A stretch of 64,000 nt of DNA from Brienomyrus brachyistius (GCF_023856365.1 NW_026042704.1:1-64000), one strand, 5' to 3'. Shown: positions 43,699 through 57,625, counted from the first letter of the stretch. A program made the numbers and translations. Notes: generated by a model not told the origin, from the sequence alone.

Positions 43699-45031
43699 GA
43701 TATTTTTTCTTTTTCTTGTGTTTTTTTTTCGCAATGGATATTAAAAATAAAGCAGTCCTCCGTAAAGGAGGGGTGGTGGAGGGAATATATATATACATTT
43801 ATATAAAATAATTGTCACACAACTGGGGTGACATGCCTTGCCTGCTCACCCAATTTTAGTGCACCTTAGTTATCCATAATGACCAACTAGTCTCGATACA
43901 CCCATAAATATATATGTGTATATATATATATATATATAGTTTTTTTGTGTTTTTTTTTTGCAATAGACAATAAAAATAACGCAGTTCTCCATAAAGGAGG
44001 GATAGTGGATGGAATATATATATACATATATATAAAATAATTGTCACACAACCTGGGCGACATGCCTTGCCTGCTCACCCAATTTTAGTGCACCTTAGTT
44101 ATCCATACTGACCATCTAGTCTCGATACACCCATATATATATATATATATATGTACATATATATAGTTTTTTTATTAGCAATAGAAAAGAAAAATAACGC
44201 AGTTCTCCGTAAAGGAGGGATGGTGGATGGAATATATACATACATATATATAAAATAATTGTCACACAACCTGGGTGACATGCCTTGCCTGCTCACCCAA
44301 TTTTAGTGCAACTTAGTTATCCATAATGACCAACTAGTCTCGATACACCCATAAATATATATGTATATATATAGTTTTTTTTTTTTCGCAATGGATATTA
44401 AAAATAAAGCAGTCCTCCGTAAAGGAGGGATGGTGGATGGAATATATATATAAAATAATTGTCACACAACCGGGGTGACATGCCTTGCCTGCTCACCCAA
44501 TTTTAGTGCACCTTAGTTATTCATAATGACCATCTAGTCTCGATAAAGGAGGGATGGTGGATGGAATATGTATATAAAATAATTGTCACACAACCGGGGT
44601 GACATGCCTTGCCTGCTCACCCAATTTTAGTGCACCTTAGTTATTCATAATGACCATCTAGTCTCGATACACCCATAAATATATATGTATATATATGTAT
44701 TGTTTTTTTTTTTTTTTTTTTTTTGCAATAGACAATAAAAATAGCGCAGTTCTCCATAAAGGAGGGATGGTGGATGGAATATATATATACATATATATAA
44801 AATAATTGTCACACAACCTGGGTGACATGCCTTGCCTGCTCACCCAATTTTAGTGCAACTTAGTTATCCATAATGACCAACTAGTCTCGATACACCCATA
44901 TATATATATATATATATATGTACATATATATAGTTTTTTTATTAGCAATAGAAAAGAAAAATAACACAGTTCTCCGTAAAGGAGGGATGGTGGATGGAAT
45001 ATATATATATATATATTATTATTTTATATAA

Positions 45032-45101
<70 letters not shown>

Positions 45102-45204
45102 TTATATAAAATAATTGTCACACAACCTGGGTGACATGCCTTGCCTGCTCACCCAATTTTAGTGCACTTTAGTTATCCATACTGACCATCTAGTCTCGAC
45201 ACAC

Positions 45205-45249
<45 letters not shown>

Positions 45250-45351
45250 GATATTTTTTCTTTTTCTTGTGTTTTTTTTCGCAATGGATATTAAAAATAA
45301 AGCAGTCCTCCGTAAAGGAGGGATGGTGGATGGAATATATATATAAAATAA
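42749..45351 (+). repeat. AT-tract satellite array, copy 2, 11 units
   Basis: The unit at about 43174 joins the left half of the copy 1 unit at 17267 to the right half of the unit at 19304, so about eight copy 1 units are absent. At about 43281-43300 the AT tract is uninterrupted, the empty site for the copy 1 LTR element. Confidence 0.9.
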
Positions 45352-46614
45352 TTACACGTGGTCTGCGGTTGTGAGGCCGGTTGGATGTACTGCCATATTC
45401 TCTGAAACGCCTTTGGAGACGGCTTATGGTTGAGAAATGAACATTCAATGCACGAGCAACAGATCTGGTTGACATTCCTGCTGTCAGCATGCCAATTGCA
45501 CGCTCCCTCAATGCTTGTGGCATCTGTGGCATTTTGCTGTGAGACAAAACTGCACATTCCAGGGTGGCCTTTTATTGTGGGCAGTATAAGGTACACCTGT
45601 GCACTACCCATGATGTCAGATCAGCATCTTGATGTGTATATATATATATATATATAGTTTTTTTGTGTTTTTTTTTTGCAATAGACAATAAAAATAACGC
45701 AGTTCTCCATAAAGGAGGGATAGTGGATGGAATATATATATACATATATATAAAATAATTGTCACACAACCTGGGTGACATGCCTTGCCTGCTCACCCAA
45801 TTTTAGTGCACCTTAGTTATCCATACTGACCATCTAGTCTCGATACACCCATATATATATATATATATATGTACATATATATAGTTTTTTTATTAGCAAT
45901 AGAAAAGAAAAATAACGCAGTTCTCCGTAAAGGAGGGATGGTGGATGGAATATATACATACATATATATAAAATAATTGTCACACAACCTGGGTGACATG
46001 CCTTGCCTGCTCACCCAATTTTAGTGCAACTTAGTTATCCATAATGACCAACTAGTCTCGATACACCCATAAATATATATGTATATATATAGTTATTTTT
46101 TTTTCGCAATGGATATTAAAAATAAAGCAGTCCTCCGTAAAGGAGGGATGGTGGATGGAATATATATATAAAATAATTGTCACACAACCGGGGTGACATG
46201 CCTTGCCTGCTCACCCAATTTTAGTGCACCTTAGTTATTCATAATGACCATCTAGTCTCGATAAAGGAGGGATGGTGGATGGAATATGTATATAAAATAA
46301 TTGTCACACAACCGGGGTGACATGCCTTGCCTGCTCACCCAATTTTAGTGCACCTCAGTTATTCATAATGACCATCTAGTCTCGATACACCCATAAATAT
46401 ATATGTATATATATGTATTGTTTTTTTTTTTTTTTTTTTTTGCAATAGACAATAAAAATAGCGCAGTTCTCCATAAAGGAGGGATGGTGGATGGAATATA
46501 TATATACATATATATAAAATAATTGTCACACAACCTGGGTGACATGCCTTGCCTGCTCACCCAATTTTAGTGCAACTTAGTTATCCATAATGACCAACTA
46601 GTCTCGATACACCC

Positions 46615-46647
<33 letters not shown>

Positions 46648-46756
46648 TATATATAGTTTTTTTATTAGCAATAGAAAAGAAAAATAACACAGTTCTCCGT
46701 AAAGGAGGGATGGTGGATGGAATATATATATATATATATATTATTATTTTATATAA

Positions 46757-46798
<42 letters not shown>

Positions 46799-46904
46799 TT
46801 ATATAAAATAATTGTCACACAACCTGGGTGACATGCCTTGCCTGCTCACCCAATTTTAGTGCACTTTAGTTATCCATACTGACCATCTAGTCTCGACACA
46901 CCCA

Positions 46905-46940
<36 letters not shown>

Positions 46941-47047
46941 GATATTTTTTCTTTTTCTTGTGTTTTTTTTCGCAATGGATATTAAAAATAAAGCAGTCCT
47001 CCGTAAAGGAGGGATGGTGGATGGAATATATATATAAAATAATTGTC
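43925..47047 (+). repeat. 1.7 kb higher-order duplication in copy 2 satellite
   Basis: The block at about 43925-45351 is repeated at about 45643-47047 with a period of 1718 bases, unit for unit, including the shortened unit (44541 and 46256) and the T-run variant. The Tc1 fragment sits exactly at the junction. Confidence 0.85.
45352..45636 (-). mobile_element. Tc1 fragment, 285 bp, inserted without element ends
   Basis: Matches part of the Tc1 element (the 1028-1308 region), including the first 65 transposase codons and part of one inverted repeat, but neither terminus. The left join (AATT/ACACGTGG) and right join (GATGTG/TATATA) share short homology with the satellite, pointing to template switching or end joining rather than transposition. 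It creates a chimeric 124-residue frame (45173-45547). Confidence 0.85.
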
Positions 47048-47600
47048 ACACAACCGGGGTGACATGCCTTGCCTGCTCACCCAATTTTAGTGCACCTTAG
47101 TTATTCATAATGACCATCTAGTCTCGATACACCCATAAATATATATGTATATATATATAGTTTTTTTATTAGCAATAAAAAAGAAAAATAACGCAGTTCT
47201 CCGTAAAGGAGGGATGGTGGATGGAATATATATATATATATATATACATTTATATAAAATAATTGTCACACAACCTGGGTGACATGCCTTGCCTGCTCAC
47301 CCAGTTTTAGTGCACCTTAGTTATCCATAATGACCATCTAGTCTCGATACACCCATAAATATATATGTATATATATATATATATATATATAGTTTTTTTA
47401 TTTTTTTCGTAATGGACAATAAAAATAACGCAGTTCTCCGTAAAGGAGGGATGGTGGATGGAATATATATATACATATATACATTTATATAAAATAATTG
47501 TCACACAACCTGGGTGACATGCCTTGCCTGCTCACCCAGTTTTAGTGCACCTTAGTTATCCATACTGACCATCTAGTCTCGATACACCCATAAATATATA
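45637..47600 (+). repeat. AT-tract satellite array, copy 2 continued, 9 units
   Basis: Continues to the Tc1 element of copy 3. The last units match the end of the copy 1 array (25060-25386). Confidence 0.9.
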
Positions 47601-48769
47601 TACTGAACAAAAATATAAACGCAACACTCTTGTTTCTGCTCCCATTTTTCATGAGATGGACTTAAAGACCTACAATTCATTCCAGATACACAATATTACC
47701 ATTTCTCTCAAACATTTCTCACAAATCAGTCTAAATGTGTGATAGTGAGCACTTCTGCTTTGCTGAGATAATCCATCCCACCTCACAGGTGTGCCACATC
47801 AAGATGCTGATCTGACATCATGGGTAGTGCACAGGTGTACCTTATACTGCCCACAATAAAAGGCCACCCTGGAATGTGCAGTTTTTTGCTTTATTGGGGG
47901 TCTGGGGACTCAGAACCGGTCAGTATCTGGTGTGACCACCATTTGCCTCATACAATGCAACACATCTTCTTCGCATAGAGTTTATCAGATTGTCAATTGT
48001 GGCCTGTGGAATGTTGGTCCACTCCTCTTCAATGGCTGTGCGAAGTTGTTGGATATTAGTGGGAACTGGTACACGCTGTCGTATATGCCGGTCAAGCACA
48101 TCCCAAACATGCTCAACGGGTGACATGTCCGGTGAGTATGCTGGCCATGCAAGAACTGGGACATTTTCAGCTTCCAAGAACTGTGTACAGATCCTTGCAA
48201 CATGGGTCCGTGCATCATCTGTCTGAGTGGCTGGTCTCAGACGATCTTGGAGGTGAACCTGCTGGATGTGGAGGTCCTGGGCTGGTGTGGTTACACGTGG
48301 TCTGCGGTTGTGAGGCCGGTTGGATGTACTGCCATATTCTCTGAAACGCCTTTGGAGACGGCTTATGGTTGAGAAATGAACATTCAATGCACGAGCAACA
48401 GATCTGGTTGACATTCCTGCTGTCAGCATGCCAATTGCACGCTCCCTCAATGCTTGTGGCATCTGTGGCATTTTGCTGTGAGACAAAACTGCACATTCCA
48501 GGGTGGCCTTTTATTGTGGGCAGTATAAGGTACACCTGTGCACTACCCATGATGTCAGATCAGCATCTTGATGTGGCACACCTGTGAGGTGGGATGGATT
48601 ATCTCAGCAAAGCAGAAGTGCTCACTATCACACATTTAGACTGATTTGTGAGAAATGTTTGAGAGAAATGGTAATATTGTGTATCTGGAATGAATTGTAG
48701 ATCTTTAAGTCCATCTCATGAAAAATGGGAGCAAAAACAAAAGTGTTGCGTTCATATTTTTGTTCAGTG
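47601..48769 (-). mobile_element. Tc1/mariner element, copy 3
   Basis: Equivalent of 333-1501 with a few private substitutions, one inside the right inverted repeat (GCGTTCATATTT). Confidence 0.92.
47920..48486 (-). pseudogene. Tc1-like transposase with internal deletion, copy 3
   Basis: 188 residues. Differs from copies 1 and 2 by DDARTHVARI (Thr for Pro next to the catalytic Asp block) and DRHIRQ (His for Arg). The changes fit lack of selection. Confidence 0.9.
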
Positions 48770-48802
48770 TATGTATATGTATACATATAGTTTTTTTTGT
48801 GT

Positions 48803-50041
48803 TTGTGAAAACGGGTCTTTAATCGGGGAAACGGAGCGGGTAGAGCAGGACGGAACGCAGGCATTGACAAACTACAATGACGGACAGGGCAAACAGGTAA
48901 GACCAGGACTTAAAATAGGTCATGACTAATCAAAGTAATCGGGCAAAGCAGGAGACGATCAGGGAAGCACACGTGGGTAATCAGGGGGCGTGGCACACAC
49001 GAGGAGCGGACAAGCCGGGCATATATGTATATCTATATAAAACCTCATTAATGAGGGACAGGGAACAGAACGGACAGACAGAACTGGCACAGGGGAAGGA
49101 GCCAGGACAAGACTTGACATAAGACAGGAAAGGCAGAGAAACAGATCAGAAAGGGGGACACGGAGGGAACAGGCAGGACAAAAGGACCGGGAGTGAACGA
49201 AGGGAACATCGGGGAAAGAGGAGCAGAAGCCAGAGGGACGAGGGACAAAGAGAGGAGGGACAGAGACAGGAGGAACAAAGCGAGGGGGAGCAGAGGCAGG
49301 AGGGACAAAGACGGGAGGCCAGGGAGAGAAGGAGGGGGAACCAAGAGGAGCCCGAGGGAGACCCAGCGGGCGACGGGAGGCAGCCGGAAGGGCTGCAGGC
49401 GGCCGGGAGGCCGGAGCCGGAGGGGCCGAGGAGACGGGGTGAGGGACAGACGCAGGGACGAAGGAGGGAGTCGGAGGGGAGACCAGGGAAGGGGACGAAG
49501 GAGCTGGAAGGGACCCTGGCGAGGGCAAGGAGAGAGGGGGAGCCGCAGCAGACGGCGACGTCCTCCGACACGCCAGAGCGGGAGGACCAGCAGGCGAATG
49601 AGGAGCCGCCGTCGGGGGGCCCGCAGGCAACCGATAAGACGCCGGAGGAGGGACCGAGGCAGGGCGACGAGGCCGCGGAGGGGGACCCGCAGACGACAGC
49701 CGACCCGGAGGGCCAGGACCCGCAGGTGCCGACCAAGCCCTAGCGCCGGCGAGGGAGGGCGAGCCAGGGGGCTGGGCGGGTGGGACCCCAGCCGTGCGTC
49801 TGTGTCCTCTCCCCTTATGGGACACAGACATAAGGACCTGCGGCCGGGGTCGGGCTCGTCGGGGTGAGGGTACCAGAGTCACAGGGGGAGAAGGGACTGG
49901 AGTGGGGCCAGGGACTGGAGCTGCAGGCTGCAGAGGGGGCGCCTGCCCGGGAGCTGCAGGCAGGGAAAGCGCCTCGGACGTGGGCGCGGTAGCTGCAGGC
50001 AGCGGAGACGGCTGCTCGGGCTCTGGGGCCGCAGGGGGCAC
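48803..50041 (-). mobile_element. Truncated proline-rich LTR element, copy 3
   Basis: Equivalent of 1535-2773. Confidence 0.75.
48959..50041 (-). pseudogene. Proline-rich ORF fragment, copy 3
   Basis: 360-residue frame identical to that of copy 2. Confidence 0.7.
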
Positions 50042-50097
50042 TTATTTTATTATATAAAATAAGTGTCACACAACCGGGGTGACATGCCTTGCCTGCT

Positions 50098-50566
50098 TGT
50101 GGGATGAGGAAGACTCAGGGACTGGAAATGGGATTAAAACTGAAGATGTGCTCATTCCTTTGTGTATTTACAAATTTTCCTTCCGTCAGACATGAGGAGT
50201 TTGCTGCTATATTTGGCACTAATAGAGATTCTGATGCTGCTATTTTTATTGTCTATTAGTTTGTTATTATTTACAAGTTCTGTTGTGTTTTTGCATTTTT
50301 CTCTTCTGGTTAATTAACTGCTGTCTGTTTGCTGTGAAGTATGAGTGTGGTGAGTAAGACTCAGGGACTGGAAGTGGGATTACAACTAAAGATAACATGC
50401 TTATTCCTTTTTGTATTGTTTACAAATTTCCTTCCGTCAAACATGAGGAGTTTGCTGCTATATTGTGCACTAACAGAGATTCTGATGCTGCTATTTTTAT
50501 TGTTTATAAATGTGTTATTGTTTCCAAGTTGAGTATTCAATAAATGCTAAATTGAGAAATTTTGTG
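50098..50566 (+). repeat. 246 bp-period tandem repeat, copy 3
   Basis: Equivalent of 2862-3330. Confidence 0.7.
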
Positions 50567-50620
50567 TATCGTTTGTTATTATTAGTGTGATATTTTACCA
50601 TGCAAATAGAGGGGAAAACG

Positions 50621-50706
50621 TCCAATTATCGGCCAAAAAAAATCAGCAGCATATATCGGCCATCGCCTGACCCTTGACTTGAAAAACCCATATCGGTCGA
50701 CCTCTA
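50621..50706. mobile_element. hAT-like terminus, copy 3
   Basis: Equivalent of 3385-3470. Confidence 0.5.
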
Positions 50707-52054
50707 GTAACAGTACATTCTGTCCAATTCATCCATCGAGTTAAGTCACACACCCACTTGAGGGGGCACTCCGGCAGACGTGAGGATGGGGATGTTCTTT
50801 CCGCTATAACATCCACTGCAGAAGTACATCTCGCTCCTGTTCACAGGGCTTACTTCAATGATGAAGCAGGGCTGGTTGTCTGGACAAGAAGTTGTCCTGC
50901 TGCTGGGTCTCGGTGCCGTTTTTCCACCTAAGCTTGAAGATGGAAATGTGTTCCAACTTGGTCCCTGGGACTGCAGCATAGCCAAACATCGCGAGCAGCG
51001 TCGGCCACACCCACCACCAGAACCATCACACCGTCCTATACACATAAAGAAGAACTAAAACATAGAGTGTTGTGACAATCTATGCGTTAATGTTTGGCAG
51101 CATAGGTGATTCATTAAAATTATACCGAAGAATGGAAAATGTGATATTTAGAATATTTTTTGCCATTTAGTAGCTAATTTAAGCACTTACCCAATGCCTC
51201 AATTTGTTTTAGGTCAGTAATGTCTGAGCCAAAAGAATGAATGTATGAATTTAATACAATTCACCCACTCCCACCCACACACAAATCTGAAATTCAATTT
51301 AAGACACTTCTTAAACATTAGTGCATTAACAAAAAAGGAAAATCTTAAGAGATTCAGTAGGATTTTCTATGTTAGACTTAAGCTAATAGTTCAATAGTTT
51401 TTACATATTTCAATATACCAATTTGACTTTAATGTTGAAACAGATGCTAAAACATGGAATAATTTCATAACTAGAGAAACATGTTATTCACAAACACTAG
51501 CAAAGGTAGCTTATAGTTAAGCTTACTTAAGTCAGCAAGTCAGGCTACAGTGTGTAAGAATAGTCGTAAACGATAATTTGTCTCAGTCTTACATGACAGA
51601 ATAAGTAAACAGAAAATATAAAATGGCTGAAACAGCGTCATTAACGCCAGCTACAGTAGAGGCGCAGAAAAGGTGTCATGACTGAAGTATTCCCAAACTC
51701 TGGAAGACCGTATGCGAGCCTTTTTTGCCGCGTGTTTCTCCAGAGGCTCCGGAGCTCCGCTGGTTGACACAGCCATGTTGGTTCATGTGCAGGGGGACGA
51801 GCGGCAAATTTCTTTTTTGCAGGGTGGTAGGTGATGTCTCATTAATATTTATGAGAGAAGTGCTACATGATTGGCCAGTGCATGCCTTACAAAATGGTGC
51901 GGCACTGCATCCAAGCCTGCGGCACTCAGAGTCACAAATACAGTGGAAACCATTTGTAGTAATTACGTCTGTCTGGCTGATTTCCAACTAATTGATATTT
52001 GTATATTTATTACATGAATATAAGGTAATATAAGGTAATAGAAGAGGTATTTAA

Positions 52055-52511
52055 TGGTTTTCCATCTGAGGAATTTGCAAAAAACTGCAGTGCATGATGG
52101 GTCGGACCTAAAGGCTGCCTTAACGTCCTCATCTGTATGACGACATACATCAAGACTAGGAAGGTGCATAATGTTCATGTCTGGTTGCGTTTGTTGGTCC
52201 AGAAAGTAATTCAATTTCGCCATGTAGGTTACGTTCTTAAAAACTGCTTGGATATAGCCCGATTATATGCTGTGGGCCTTTTAATTTCTTTGTTTACCAG
52301 GTAGGCTACCTTCTTTAAACTGCGTTTTGTTAGACTACATATTTAGGGAGGTCTTTATAAATTTATAGTAGTCTTCATAAATATGTACATAGTTTAGCCT
52401 AACCCAGCCACTTAAGGGAGAAAGCCAGCTCAACTAGGTGTCGGTCCCAAGCCCGGATTAATGGGGAGGGTTGGCGTCAAGAAATAAAGAGACTGTATCT
52501 TCACTGCATGA
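52055..52511 (+). repeat. Inverted-repeat arm R1, copy 3
   Basis: Pairs with 59698-59992. Confidence 0.8.
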
Positions 52512-52725
52512 CTGATGTCAAAATGTGTGAAATATGTGGTTGTATTAATAAATGCATTAAAGTAGGTTAATGATTCTGTGCTGTCTAAATTGTATAGAAA
52601 ATTTCTACGTATAGCCAAACAAATCTCCTCCTGTTTGAAAAGGCATAGAAAAAGCAATTTAGCCACTAAAACTTTACAGTTTTTGTGAGGGACAGTCGAA
52701 TTCTCTCGTTTCTCTCGTCAAGTTT

Positions 52726-52901
52726 TTTTGTGATCCTGCACCTACACTTTGCCGGCCCCAGGAGGATGGGCTCCCCCTTTGAGTTTGGTCCCTCCCAAGG
52801 TTTCTTCCTTCTTGGGAGTTTTTCCATGCTATCGGCGCCTATGGCTTACTCACTGGGGGCTTTGGGTGGGCATGATATAAAGCAAAGCATTTTCCCTCCC
52901 A
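52726..52901 (+). repeat. Fish LINE/SINE 3'-tail-like repeat, copy 3
   Basis: Equivalent of 5490-5665. Confidence 0.45.
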
Positions 52902-55276
52902 GTTTCCTCCTCTGGTCCACATTGCAGGACCATCAGCCATCAGAAACAGCCAGACGGTCTCCTTCAGCTTCTTTAGTGTCCTTGGAAGCCAAGGCAGTTT
53001 TAGGTCTGAGAAGAGGTTTATCAGAAGGACACATATTACGTCATTTGTCCTGAAATGTAACATGGGGAGGAAAAGTTAAGCGGTTTAGTCAGATTGGAGT
53101 CGTTTATTCAGCAGTGGCAGCGCCAGTGACTTAATGCTACAGGTGCTATAGGGGAGTGAGATTATTTAGACCGGGTGCTTTAGCTTTTCAGCTTATGTAG
53201 ATGGTGTATAGAAGCACACAGCACGATAAGCTACAGCATGGATAAAATAGGATAAAATATGAAATTCTAACGTCTAGCTCACAGAGCCTCTATGTGTACT
53301 TTGAAGAAAAAATACACTACAAGTATGCTGTAAAAACCGCAAAAATGTCTTACACAATATACAGATTTTACAGATAGTTAAAGAAAAAATGAAACCAATA
53401 TTTTGGGGGTGCTGTGGGGGTACTATGGTCATTGGAGGAGGAGCTAGAGCCCCCCCCCCCAAGCTTTTCCTTGGTGCTGCCACTGTTGTTCAGATTAAAA
53501 GTAACATTGTCATTAATAAACAGTACTCTGATCAAATTTTTGCATGTACAAACACAATCAAAGTTTAACCACATGTTTAGACACAATTCACACACCTGTT
53601 ACATTTCCATAATGCTAAGACTCTCTACACTTACTTCATCCACTTTCTTGTTTGGTACACAGTCATTTGATGGATGTGTAAGATCATTACCAGACCGTCT
53701 GCTGCAAACTCTACAGTTAATGAATGGCTGCAAAAACACACAGACACACAAAAACAGTATTTAAAGAGTGGTGGGCAATAAATACAGTGAGAGAAGGTGT
53801 AGTAAAGATATATCTAATGATTTAAGGCAGAGCTGCTGGAGTGCAGGGTTTAATGACACAGAACAATTTTAGAGGAAAGAGCTTCCAAAGCAGGGTCACC
53901 ATAAGGCTATATTATACAAAGCAAGTTCATCTAAAAGTATGAACAACAAATCCCGTTTAACTGAACACTGCTCTGTATTAAAATACTGTCCTCCGATCAA
54001 GCTAAGTGGTCCTGTAGTTCACTATTTAAAGAGGTAAATTTAAAGGGTAATTCACACTGCACATCTACCCTGCTCTGACCAGGTTTAATTACTGGCTTTC
54101 TAATTAAAACAAGAGTTAAGTCCTGCCCTTTCACCACAAAACACCACACTGCCATTTAAGGCTGATTTCAACAATGAGTTTTAGTTAACCTGGCTCGATT
54201 GAGTTAACTCTGGGTATGTAAAACCCGCTTTGTAGTACAGCCCACAGGTCTTTAAATAAGGCCAGCTAGGGTTCATAGCTCGAAGCATAATCTACAGGTC
54301 ACCCCTCAGATGATTAGCATTTGCTTCTGCCTGGTAATCCAGCCTTTAAGCCTGTAAACCTACTAAAATTTGAGAATAAGGTGAAGGAACTGGCTCTTTG
54401 AGGCCACCTATGTATTTGTTACTTTATTGTTGGCTAACTTTCCCCCGCAGGGCATCAAAAAAGTTAACATGAACCTAAATTAATTTGCTAACTGATATGT
54501 CCAATGCTCACAGTCACAGTGACTCTTTACTTACCCTCTTGTCCATGAAAATACAGTCAGCCCGATGGTCTGTTGCAGTTGACTTTGGACATTTTGTTGC
54601 TCTCAAGAGAATCTCAATGTCAATGTATTCACTGCTGATCTAAATCACATAAACACGTTATATACAAAATTGCCTACAACTGTTTTAAAGGCAATATAAC
54701 AAACAATAATCACCCAAAAAATGGCAAACTGTCACAGACTTGACTGCAGCAGATTCAGAGAGAAACTGTGAGAAGGTAAAATTGACCAGGGCTGAGATAT
54801 ACAACCATCACTTTCATTGTGAAGAGACATTAAGCATCATATGCATTGAAATTAAAACATCAAAATCAATGTGATACTCATTAGTTCAGCTTGCAGATGA
54901 TGAAAGTTTCACACTTTTGTAAACACTTTCTCAGCAGTTACCTTCGGACGGCCCTGGATGTTATAGAAATTCATGTGCTGACGGGTTCCTTGATGAGCAT
55001 TTTCGACTGCGAGTTTAATGGCCGTCTTGTGAGTGCAGGGAGACTGTGGTAATCTTGCTGGGCCTCTGTGGAGATAAGCAGAGCTCCATAAGCCAAAACC
55101 AGAAGCAGCAGGCGGGTCATCTTCCTCTCAGCTTTGAAGGGAGAAGCAGGACTGAGGACACTGATCTGTGGTCCCCTTATCCAGCACGTCCAGGGGCGTG
55201 TCCTTCACTCGAAACAAACAGACCTTTGAACAACATTGGAAAACTCTTCAGGATGAATTGAGGCAGGTGGTCAAGT

Positions 55277-55836
55277 GGGTTTATTGTTATTTCAGCAATA
55301 TACACAGTACACAGTGAAAGGAAACATTGTTCCTCCTGGACCACGGTGCAACACAAAGAAGAAAAACAGAAACAACACAAGATGACACAAGTGCGGGCAA
55401 GATAGAACTATACAGAGTGAAAGGAGCACAAACAGAGGGAGAAAGTGCAAGATAAACACAAGAGCAACAATACAATACTACAGGACAAGACAGCGCAGTC
55501 AAGAACACAGAGTGCAGCCAGAGCTAACCTGAATAGGGGCATCAAGGTTGCCAGGCAGGCAGAGAAACAGAAAATAGAGGTCTACTTCACATACAACAAC
55601 CCACAGTGGGTGTGGCAGGGAATACAACACATTACAAACTTCAAAGGCAACAACACCGTCACTGTTAACAGCAACGCCCTTTTAGCAAAGGAGCTAAACA
55701 GCTTCTTTGCTCGTCTGGAGGAACACAGAGCAGACATAGCCACACTGCCCCCTCCCCCAATCTCCAGCACTCACAGACTCCCTCTGCAGGAACACCACGC
55801 GAGAAGGCACATTGCATCTCTAGGTGTGTGGAGTTT
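55277..55836 (+). mobile_element. L2-like LINE, 5' part, copy 3
   Basis: Equivalent of 8040-8599. Confidence 0.75.
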
Positions 55837-56386
55837 AAGACAAGGCAAGTGATGCTACGATAATATAATTCCTTGGTAAGACCCCACCTAGAATATTGTG
55901 TGCGGGTTTGGTTACCATACCTTAAGAAGGACATTGCTGCCTTGGAAAAGGTGCAACGTAGGGCAACGAGAATGATTCCTGGTCTTAGAGGAATGTCTAA
56001 TGAGGAGAGGTTAGCTGAGCTGAATCTGTTTAGCCTCGAGCAAAGGAGACTAAGGGGGGACATAATCCAGGTGTTTAAGATTCTAACAGGTCTGGATGCT
56101 GTTCAGCCAAATGGCTATTTCAATGTTAGTTTAAATACCAGAACTCGTGGCCATAAGTGGAAATTAGCTGGAGAACATTTTAAAACGAATTTGATGAAGC
56201 ATTTCTGTACACAGCGTGTAGTTAGAGTATGGAATAGTCTTCCTGTTATTGTAACACAAGCTAAAACCCTGGGTTCTTTTAAATCAGAGCTAGATAAGAT
56301 TTTTGAGCTATTAGCTAAGTTCTCCTCAAAGGAGCTTGATGGGCCGAATGGCCTCCTCTCATTTGTAAATCTCTTTGGTTCTTATG
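55837..56386 (+). mobile_element. CR1 LINE, nested, copy 3
   Basis: Equivalent of 8600-9149. Confidence 0.85.
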
Positions 56387-56637
56387 AGTCAGCTTACAGA
56401 GATGAGGTCCAGAAACTGATAGGTTGGAGTTCAGCAAACAATTTGGCACTAAACAGCACAAAGACAAAGGAATCACTGACTTCAGGAAGGATGGAGGCGA
56501 CACTGGCCTGCCTAGATGGATGGATGGATGTTTTTATTGACATTGTAAGTACAATGAGATTTAGTTTGGAACGCGCCAGCAGCTACACAGTATATTTACA
56601 ATTATATAGATTGTGAGGCATAAAATAAGGTGTGAGT
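56387..56637 (+). mobile_element. L2-like LINE, 3' part, copy 3
   Basis: Equivalent of 9150-9400. Confidence 0.75.
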
Positions 56638-56914
56638 AATATAACATAACGACATAATATAAGTAATCATTAATTAATCATTACAGATGGTATGAGGTGT
56701 GAACCGCTAGGCTGCTATGGCATGTTTGGTATCAAACCGATGGAAAATCACTCCAGTTTCCAAATCTGGTCAGTGGTTACCACGAAAGTGAATATATCAA
56801 AAGTTACACCAGCCTAACGAAAATCATCAATACAAGGGAAATCACTCTGGTCATAAATCTCAAAAGGACTGATACAGACCCCCTTCCGAAAGCCCGCCAA
56901 ATGGATGGTCAGCC

Positions 56915-56971
56915 ATTGGTCCAGGAGTCGAATTCCTGGTCACTCCTATTCACGAACTTTACACTATAAAA
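56915..56971 (+). promoter_or_regulatory. CCAAT/TATA promoter-like block, copy 3
   Basis: TATAAAA at 56965-56971, unchanged. Confidence 0.35.
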
Positions 56972-57625
56972 CCTGGCACCTCAGAACAAAGCCAGGAGAG
57001 GAGAAACAGAAGGGAGGAGAAAACAAAAGACCATCAGCACGAAGAGAGGCAGAGAACATCAGCCCAAGAGAAGAGAAGCCCACAAGAAGCCCTCCTGAAG
57101 CCTATCAGTGAAGACCCAGCTGGACAGAGAACTGCAACCAAGCCCAAGCTTCACCAGGAGAGGGAATCAGAGGGGCTCCACTCCAACAACCGCTGCAAAC
57201 ACCGCGCCTCCCTGAGTGCCATCACCCATCAGCTCATCAGCCTCCGCAACCAACTGCCAAGACCCCCCCCCCCCCACTCTGCAACCAAGTAAACAAACTT
57301 CCTTTCATTTATAACAACCTAAACTCCTATTCACCTGCTATATTACTTTAGGACAGTATTTCCACAAATTGCTTGCTTTGCAGAACAGTATTTTCCCTTT
57401 TAAGGTTACTCATTTTAAATCTGGTCATTGCATTTTCATGATTACATTGTTTGTGTCCACTCCGTTATTTCGTGTTTATTGTTTGTTAGGTGTAATGTCT
57501 GTCTTATGTTAGTTATAGGAATAAATGCATGTCTTTTACACAACTTCAGCCTCCGTTCATTGAGTGCTCACAAGAATCCCTGCCTGTGCGATCTACGCTC
57601 TGAAACCTCAAATTCGCCTGAAATA

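Larger units (their letters stand above)
25387..47600. repeat. Segmental duplication, copy 2
   Basis: Second tandem copy. It lacks the LTR retrotransposon and about eight satellite units of copy 1. It gains a 0.9 kb internal duplication near 35645-37458 and a 1.7 kb duplication in the satellite array. Private substitutions include a four-base block change at about 41029-41032 and a G at the third position in the intron 2 donor near 32308. Confidence 0.95.
50746..55120 (-). pseudogene. Chemerin-like gene, copy 3
   Basis: Exons at 54942-55120, 54535-54639, 53635-53727, and tentatively 51191-51223 and 50746-51035. The three recognised exons appear unchanged from copy 1, including the exon 1 frame break. 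The last exon shares the copy 2 substitution. Confidence 0.6.

Noticed and set aside
45173..45547. 124-residue frame starting like the Tc1 transposase
   Set aside because: A chimera formed by the truncated Tc1 fragment reading into satellite; not a natural protein.
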